This document shows, piece after piece, positions 59,423 to 64,000 of a stretch of DNA of 64,000 bases (position 1 is the first letter of the stretch; each line of letters starts with the position of its first letter). Location: positions 558,001 through 622,000 of the forward strand of contig CAWJKP010000007.1 in NCBI GenBank assembly GCA_963843465.1, written 5' to 3'. A model generated the notes under the pieces. That model was not told the DNA's origin, ran no database searches, and was given only the letters and a program-made list of their open reading frames with translations. Source of the stretch: CAWJKP01 sp963843465 (GTDB lineage: Bacteria; Planctomycetota; Planctomycetia; Pirellulales; Thermoguttaceae). The position numbers and the translations under genes are program-made.

Positions 59423-60085
59423 GGGGCACCCCTTCCGGCTCGATCATAGGGTTCTTACCTACCCCTAGCACTCCAGCCGTAACCCCACTACGGCAGGGAT
59501 AACGACCCCGATTTTCATCGGCGCGATTCAGCTTGTCAAGCACACCCCCCAAAAAATTGTCAGAAACCTGGTTCGGCGACCTTCCATCTGAGGAAGTCTA
59601 AAGAGGACGGGCGCGTATACTGGAAAGAATGGGCTAAATGGTTAGGCTCTCGCAAACGAGTCAACCCCCCTCCCGGGCAGTGCGCCATCGGGCCAAAAAT
59701 CACCCTGAAGAAAAGACTTTGGGTCGAATATCACCCTGGAGAAAAGACTTTGGGTCGAATATCGTCCCGAAGAAAAGACATGAGGTGGAATATCGCCCTG
59801 AAGAAAATACATTTGGTCGGAAACTGTCCGGTGAAAGAATACAGGTCGCGCCTTCTCAACGGAGCGTTTGTCGTATACTCCTACACTCGTCAAACGGGCG
59901 TTCGGGCCTAACTGCTTGCCCGCAAGAAAGATGGGGCGACGGCAACCGCCGGCGGGAACCATCCGGGGGATACGGCCGATCCCCCGTGTGGTAAAAAAAA
60001 GGAAATCGCGCACGAGAATTTGGCCTCGATCTGACACATTTCGGCCCACAGCCCCCCTCAAAGGAAGAAGCCGAAAGGCAGAACA
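59423..60085. other. Intergenic region upstream of giant gene
   Basis: A 663-bp region between two minus-strand genes. It holds the giant gene's promoter region, the 31-bp repeat (59695-59850), short hairpins (e.g. CTTGC-CC-GCAAG near 59912; GGGGGAT/ATCCCCC at 59965-59985 followed by an A-run) and no credible gene. Weak ORFs here reflect the repeat. Confidence 0.5.
59695..59850. repeat. Degenerate 31-bp tandem repeat
   Basis: Four units with period 31: starting about 59696, 59727, 59758 and 59789, with consensus AATATCRYCCTGAAGAAAAG... ending in GGTCG. A fifth, poorly matched unit runs to about 59850. There are no unique spacers, so this is not CRISPR-like. It is located 270-430 bp upstream of the giant gene start. 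Confidence 0.75.
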
Positions 60086-62151
60086 CTAATCCCCGCTAAT
60101 CTTCGCTAATTCAAGCACGATCGCTTTCATCGCCGGCCGGGTCGCACAGCGGATCGTGTAGGTCTCGGCGGCCCGGCGGGCAATATGCTCGTCGCGCTTC
60201 ATCACGCCGCCCTCTTGCCACAGGTAGGTGATCTTTACCGGCCGGAAGCCTGCATGGGGCAACTGGTAGTCGGCGTCGATGCGGTGGTTGAAAATCATGG
60301 TGGCGTTGTAGCCGGTCGTGCCCAGCCAACGGACGACGGCCGAACGAGTGCCGGGAGGAATCTCCTGCACCTCGACGTAATTGCCCATCGCCACGACGGG
60401 CCCCCGGCACTTGCTCACGCTGCGGAAACTCTTGCCGCCATCGAAGGATACCTGCACGTCCCAGCCGCCGCGCCGGTCGCGGGCGCGGTAGTGGGTGAGG
60501 ATGTTCATGCGCGTCATGTCGCCCGGCGTCTGGACGGTATAGCTCAGCTCGCCGTCGGGTTTGCTCGGGTCGATCATCACGTGGCCCTGGAGGTTCCGCG
60601 TGCGAGGATGGAAATCGGTGTAGACCAGTTGCCGGCCCCGGTTGCCGGGATCGCCGGCGCCTTCGATCGTGACGGTGCCTTCCTGCGCACCGGCCGTGAA
60701 ACGGATCGTGTTCTCGCCCTTGTCCAGCGCGGGCAGCGGCCGCTGCGAGTGCTGAATGTCGTGGCGGAAGGCCAGGCTGTCCAGGCCCGTGCCCTTGCCG
60801 CGGAGCACGATCCGCAGCCGGTAGTCGTAGCGGCGAAGGATCAGCCGGCCGAGGTCGATCGTTTGTGCTCCTGTGGCGGTCAGCGTGCCCAGCTCGCGCC
60901 AATCGAGGCCGTTGTTGTCACTGAAATCGAGGCCGACGGACCCGCCGGGACCGACGACTGCGGCCAGCGAGGCCTCGCCCTTGAGGTACACATAGCTCGA
61001 CGGGTTGCGGATCTCCAGGACCCCCGGCTTCGAGTCGTCCTCCAGGCGGAGCTTGCCGCCGGCGGCGCGGAGGTTCTCCATCCGCCAGGCGCTGCGGGCC
61101 AGGCCGGCGTCCAGCGGAACGTGGTACTCCAGAGTGCCGTTGCCGATGCGGCCGGGGGCCAGGTCGCCGAACTTGGGGCAATAGGCCATGAAGCCCTCGC
61201 CGATCTTGCCCGCCAGGGCCCCGGGCGTGCCGGCCGTCCCGTCCATGTTGACGAACAGGCCCCGGTTCGACCAGTTGCGGGTCAGACGCTCGCCGGGGCG
61301 CAACTGGATGTTCACCTTGTAGCCCATCGAATAGCCGGCCTCGTAAGGGCGCAGTGGCTGCCGTCGTATTCCTGCATCGTGGAGTACCAGCCGTGGGTGT
61401 GGGCCGGCAGCCATCCGGTGCCGTCGTAGAAGGGGCAATCGGTCAGCAGTGCGGGCCCCTGCTTCCAGCCCTGCCAGCCGCCCTGGGCGTGGAGCTTCCG
61501 CAGTTTGGCGTCGTCGCCCTTGGCCGGGCCCTGGGGACCCTCGGGCCGAACCAGGTATTCCGGGTGCTTCGCATACCACTGCTTGACGGCCGCGATGATC
61601 TGGGCGATCGATGCGATCTTTCCGTTGGGCACGGCGTAGTTCGTCAGGGCCCGCGAGAAACGGCCGCTACGCGCGTCGGCCGGCTGACCCTTGAGGACGA
61701 AGAAGTTCACCAGCGAGGCGTCCAGCATGTGCCATTGGCCGCCCCACTCGACCTCGGGCACGACGTGGGCCACGATCGTCGTCACCCGGGCCTTGAGGCC
61801 CACGTAGCGCGCCAAGGACGCGATCTCGCACGCCGCCACGCCGCAATAGGAATAGCCGTAGACGTTGAACATCTTCAGGGCGTCGTACACGTCGCCCTCG
61901 TTGTGCAGGAACTCCTTCGGCGGAGTGTCCTGGTACTGGTGGGCCACGACGGATTCCCAGACGGCCAGCGCCTTGTCGCCGTCGCTCATGCCCTCGCGAA
62001 TGTACGACTTCTTCCAGGCTTCCAGGCTGGAGACGTTTTTCACCTTGTCGGAAACGACCTTCACGTTGGCCACGACGCCGCAGGGCTCGCTCTGGGCGGC
62101 CCGGCTCCGACTCGCCCCAGCCAGCAAGGCCGGCACCAGGGCCACGACCAT
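60086..62151 (-). CDS. Secreted transglutaminase-like protein with C-terminal beta domains, frameshifted
   Basis: About 689 residues. ATG 62151 overlaps the stop of the UroD-like gene as TGATG; a hydrophobic leader follows ('MVVALVPALLAGASRSRAA'). Transglutaminase-like core at residues ~90-190: Cys in 'YGYSYCGVAACEIASLARYVGLKAR', then His and Asp in 'VAHVVPEVEWGGQWHMLDAS'. The frame breaks near 61350-61356; one added C gives 'YDGSHLRPYEAGYSMGYKVN' and continuity to 60086. The C-terminal half looks like carbohydrate-binding-type beta domains ('DFSDNNGLDWREL', 'WDVQVSFDGGKSFRSVSKC'). The substrate is unknown; it may be a peptidase or crosslinking enzyme for extracellular polymers. Confidence 0.7.
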
Positions 62152-63194
62152 CACGATTGACCATTTGCTGCAACAGTACACTGTCTTGCTCCCGGAACAA
62201 GTCGAGAAAAAGCGTCGCCGCACGCGCGGTAGTTCTCCTCCGACATGCCCATCACATGGTACTCCTCGACGTAGCCGATGAAGCCGCCTTGGGGAACCGC
62301 CAGGCAATCGTAGAGCCGTCGCGCCTCGGCGTGGATCTCCTCGGGCGTGCCTCGGATCGACACCGTCTGGTAACTGATCGGCACCATGAAGCACTGCCGG
62401 CCTCGCAAGCGGCGCCCCGCTTCCGCGATGTCGTTCACGTTGGGCTGCGCGATGTTGAGCACGTCCACGCCGATCTCGTGGAAGTCCTCCATGATCGCCA
62501 GGAACTCGCCGCAACAGTGGTACCAGACGTGCAGTCCCAGCTCATGGGCCAAGGCGAACTGGCGGGCATAGCGGGGCTTGAACAGCCGCCGCCAGAGGGC
62601 CGGCGAGACCATCAGGCCGGATTGCGTGCCCCAGTCGTCGGCAAAATGGAACCCCTGAAAGCCGTGCCGGGCGGCGATCCGCATCAACTCGCACTCGAAG
62701 TCCACGATCCGATCCATGAGGACCGCAAACCCTGCCGGGTCGAGGAGGAAATCCTGCATGGCCTCGGCGAAGCCGCGCAACAACGTGTAGACCGTAAACC
62801 CGCTGAGATCGAGGCTGGCCAGGCGGTAGCGGTGGCCGCAGGCCTGGGCGAAGGCGGGCACGGCCGACATCCGCTCCTCTTCCCGCAGGGTCGGCACGCG
62901 AATCTCCTCGGCGCGGGGCAGCTCGCGGTAGACCGGCGCCAGGGGATGGCCCATGGTGCCGTCGCCGAGCTTTTCCAGCACGTAGCCCCACTCGTTGACC
63001 GACCAGTCCCAGGCGTTGACCGAGCCGTCGCCAGGCATTCCCAGCGACAAGTGGTAGAGCATTACGTCCCCTCGCGCCTGATCGCGATTCCAGAAGACGA
63101 CCGGAATCCGGTCGGGACTTCGCATTTCGATGGCCCGGAAAACGCGATCCCGGCCGGCCATTTCCTCCGGGTCTGGTCCCGCAGTCCCGTTCAT
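62151..63194 (-). CDS. Uroporphyrinogen-decarboxylase-like (URO-D superfamily) protein
   Basis: 347 residues from ATG 63194, 6 bp after the upstream stop, with AAAGGTAG upstream. 'MAGRDRVFRAIEMRSPDRIPVVFWNRDQ' is the usual URO-D-like N-terminus. Later motifs are 'GFHFADDWGTQSGLMVSPALWRRLFKPRY' and a zinc-type H-x-C site 'HVWYHCCGEF', 'IGVDVLNIAQPNVN'. The His-Cys motif places it with the MtaA/CmuA-like methyltransferase branch rather than haem synthesis. No corrinoid protein is nearby, so the role is open. Operon with its neighbours. Confidence 0.8.
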   Translation of the reverse strand: MNGTAGPDPEEMAGRDRVFRAIEMRSPDRIPVVFWNRDQARGDVMLYHLSLGMPGDGSVNAWDWSVNEWGYVLEKLGDGTMGHPLAPVYRELPRAEEIRVPTLREEERMSAVPAFAQACGHRYRLASLDLSGFTVYTLLRGFAEAMQDFLLDPAGFAVLMDRIVDFECELMRIAARHGFQGFHFADDWGTQSGLMVSPALWRRLFKPRYARQFALAHELGLHVWYHCCGEFLAIMEDFHEIGVDVLNIAQPNVNDIAEAGRRLRGRQCFMVPISYQTVSIRGTPEEIHAEARRLYDCLAVPQGGFIGYVEEYHVMGMSEENYRACGDAFSRLVPGARQCTVAANGQS

Positions 63195-63200
63195 GGCGAA

Positions 63201-64000
63201 CTACCTTTTCTCGGCAGGAAGGTCCTGCTCGGTCCGTCCGAGCACGATCTGGTCGAAGGCTGCGCCGCCGCCCTTGGCGCCCAACTGCAGGCTGCGGAGC
63301 CGCCAGGCCCTCTTGGACGCCGCCCAAAGGTCGACGCGGACGATCCGCCAGGCGGAGGGCGGCGCATCGACCTTCTTGACGATCGTCGCGCCGTCCCACG
63401 CCGTGGGCTCGCCGGCGGCGATCACGTAGCCGCCGTACCCGCCGTCGCTCAACTTTACCGACATTCCCTTGGTCTGGGGCGAGAGCGCCTTCCAAGCCAA
63501 CTGGACCCAGCGGTATTGGCCGGGCTGGGGATGCTCCACGATCTCGAAGTCCCAATTGCGGACCGACTCGCCGAACTGCTCCCGCCACGGATGGCCGGAG
63601 GCGACCTGGCCGCCGGCCGGCGGCGTGAGCGTCAGGCACCGCCCGCCGCTGTAGGCGCCCTCCAGCGAGATCGCCAGTCCCTCCCCGGCGTAAATGTCCT
63701 GCCGGATGTCCTCCTGCTCATCGAAGAGCACCGCCAGCGGGCGCTTGGCGACCACGTCAGGGTGCGAGCAGCCCAAAACCTCGCCGTGGAAGACGATTTC
63801 CGCCAGGCGCGTGTTGCCGCAGACGCCCCAAGGGAGCACCAGGCGGAACCGCGCCGCCTCGACCGGTTTGGCGAACATGTGGGTGTGTACCGCCGCGTCG
63901 GACCGCAGCGGCTGGATCGGCACCCAGAGCTCCTTGGCCGCGTCCCAGTAGTCGATTGATGCGTCGCGGAGCCAGCTCTCCGGGTGCTTGGGATCCTCGA
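63201..64000 (-). CDS. Large secreted/carbohydrate-related protein, 5' part outside window
   Basis: The frame is open to the right edge; an internal ATG at 63923 is not the real start, because coding continues upstream of it ('HPESWLRDASIDYWDAAKELWVP'). The visible 266 residues are all-beta, with 'AARFRLVLPWGVCGNTRLAEIVFHGEVLG' and 'WDFEIVEHPQPGQYRWVQLAWKALS', resembling galactose-binding or discoidin-like modules in planctomycete surface proteins. First visible gene of the minus-strand operon with the UroD-like and transglutaminase-like genes. Confidence 0.55.
   Translation of the reverse strand, partial: EDPKHPESWLRDASIDYWDAAKELWVPIQPLRSDAAVHTHMFAKPVEAARFRLVLPWGVCGNTRLAEIVFHGEVLGCSHPDVVAKRPLAVLFDEQEDIRQDIYAGEGLAISLEGAYSGGRCLTLTPPAGGQVASGHPWREQFGESVRNWDFEIVEHPQPGQYRWVQLAWKALSPQTKGMSVKLSDGGYGGYVIAAGEPTAWDGATIVKKVDAPPSAWRIVRVDLWAASKRAWRLRSLQLGAKGGGAAFDQIVLGRTEQDLPAEKR

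Noticed and set aside
59695..59850. Possible CRISPR array
   Set aside because: Units are directly adjacent with no unique spacers, and no cas genes are present.
59965..60001. Hairpin plus A-run as an intrinsic terminator
   Set aside because: On the plus strand the stem is followed by A, and on the minus strand the U-run precedes the stem, so neither strand gives stem-then-U geometry.
59638..60061. Short ORFs on both strands over the 31-bp repeat
   Set aside because: Their peptides only mirror the tandem repeat units; there is no RBS or conserved motif.

Overview
The window looks like a piece of a Planctomycetota chromosome. GC is high, and the gene families are ones typical of that phylum: a DUF1549/DUF1553 - DUF1501 - PPC-domain operon, a giant secreted protein with a LEPR-XLL type signature (LEDRRLLS), secreted Gfo/Idh/MocA dehydrogenases with Tat leaders, SUMF1-type sulfatase-modifying-factor proteins, a DUF6807 (PmoA-like) protein, FG-GAP/VCBS and parallel beta-helix proteins, and many SGNH hydrolases. 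No rRNA or tRNA gene was recognised, so placement below phylum is not possible.

Layout. 1-8.6 kb: secreted glycan-related genes (two glycoside-hydrolase-like proteins, a VCBS protein, a two-domain SGNH hydrolase). 8.8-11.6 kb: a GlsB/YeaQ membrane protein and a sensor kinase/response regulator pair whose sensor is a PhnD-like binding domain. 12.3-16.5 kb: a PEP-synthase-like protein facing a TauE/SafE permease with a small lipoprotein and a small membrane protein. 16.7-28.4 kb: SGNH hydrolase, a chimeric lipoprotein gene, a sodium:solute symporter, a creatininase-family hydrolase, a Gfo/Idh/MocA protein, DUF6807, glycosylasparaginase, SUMF1 and a WD40-like protein. 28.6-33.7 kb: the DUF1553/DUF1501/PPC operon. 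34-35.9 kb: GH16, Nudix and a collapsed amino-acid permease. 35.8-41.3 kb: RpoD-like sigma factor, small protein, two response regulators and a PAS histidine kinase, all on the minus strand. 41.4-44.7 kb: PQQ-propeller remnant, second SUMF1, beta-helix protein. 44.8-50.5 kb: a sugar-catabolism cluster (aldolase, two PfkB kinases, uronate-isomerase-like protein, sugar isomerase/epimerase). 50.5-59.4 kb: one ~2,960-residue secreted protein. 60.1-64 kb: a minus-strand operon (transglutaminase-like, UroD-like, partial secreted protein).

Two features dominate a critical reading. First, about twenty genes are broken by 1-2 base indels, mostly in G/C runs or GC dinucleotides. In nearly every case the second frame continues the same protein, which points to sequencing indels, although real decay cannot be excluded. 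Such genes are given here as single CDS with the break noted. Second, four loci carry fragments of otherwise absent genes (a Tat/Gfo-Idh leader fused to a lipoprotein, a permease lacking its middle, a propeller fragment, a beta-helix tail), as expected from deletions or assembly joins.

The intergenic DNA is rich in palindromic elements (16.5, 45.7, 48.2 and 49.4 kb), and a 31-bp degenerate tandem repeat lies upstream of the giant gene. No CRISPR array, transposase, integrase, phage gene or clear defence system was seen. The best candidates for something new are the sugar cluster, the architecture and internal gene conversion of the giant protein, and the two-domain SGNH hydrolase.
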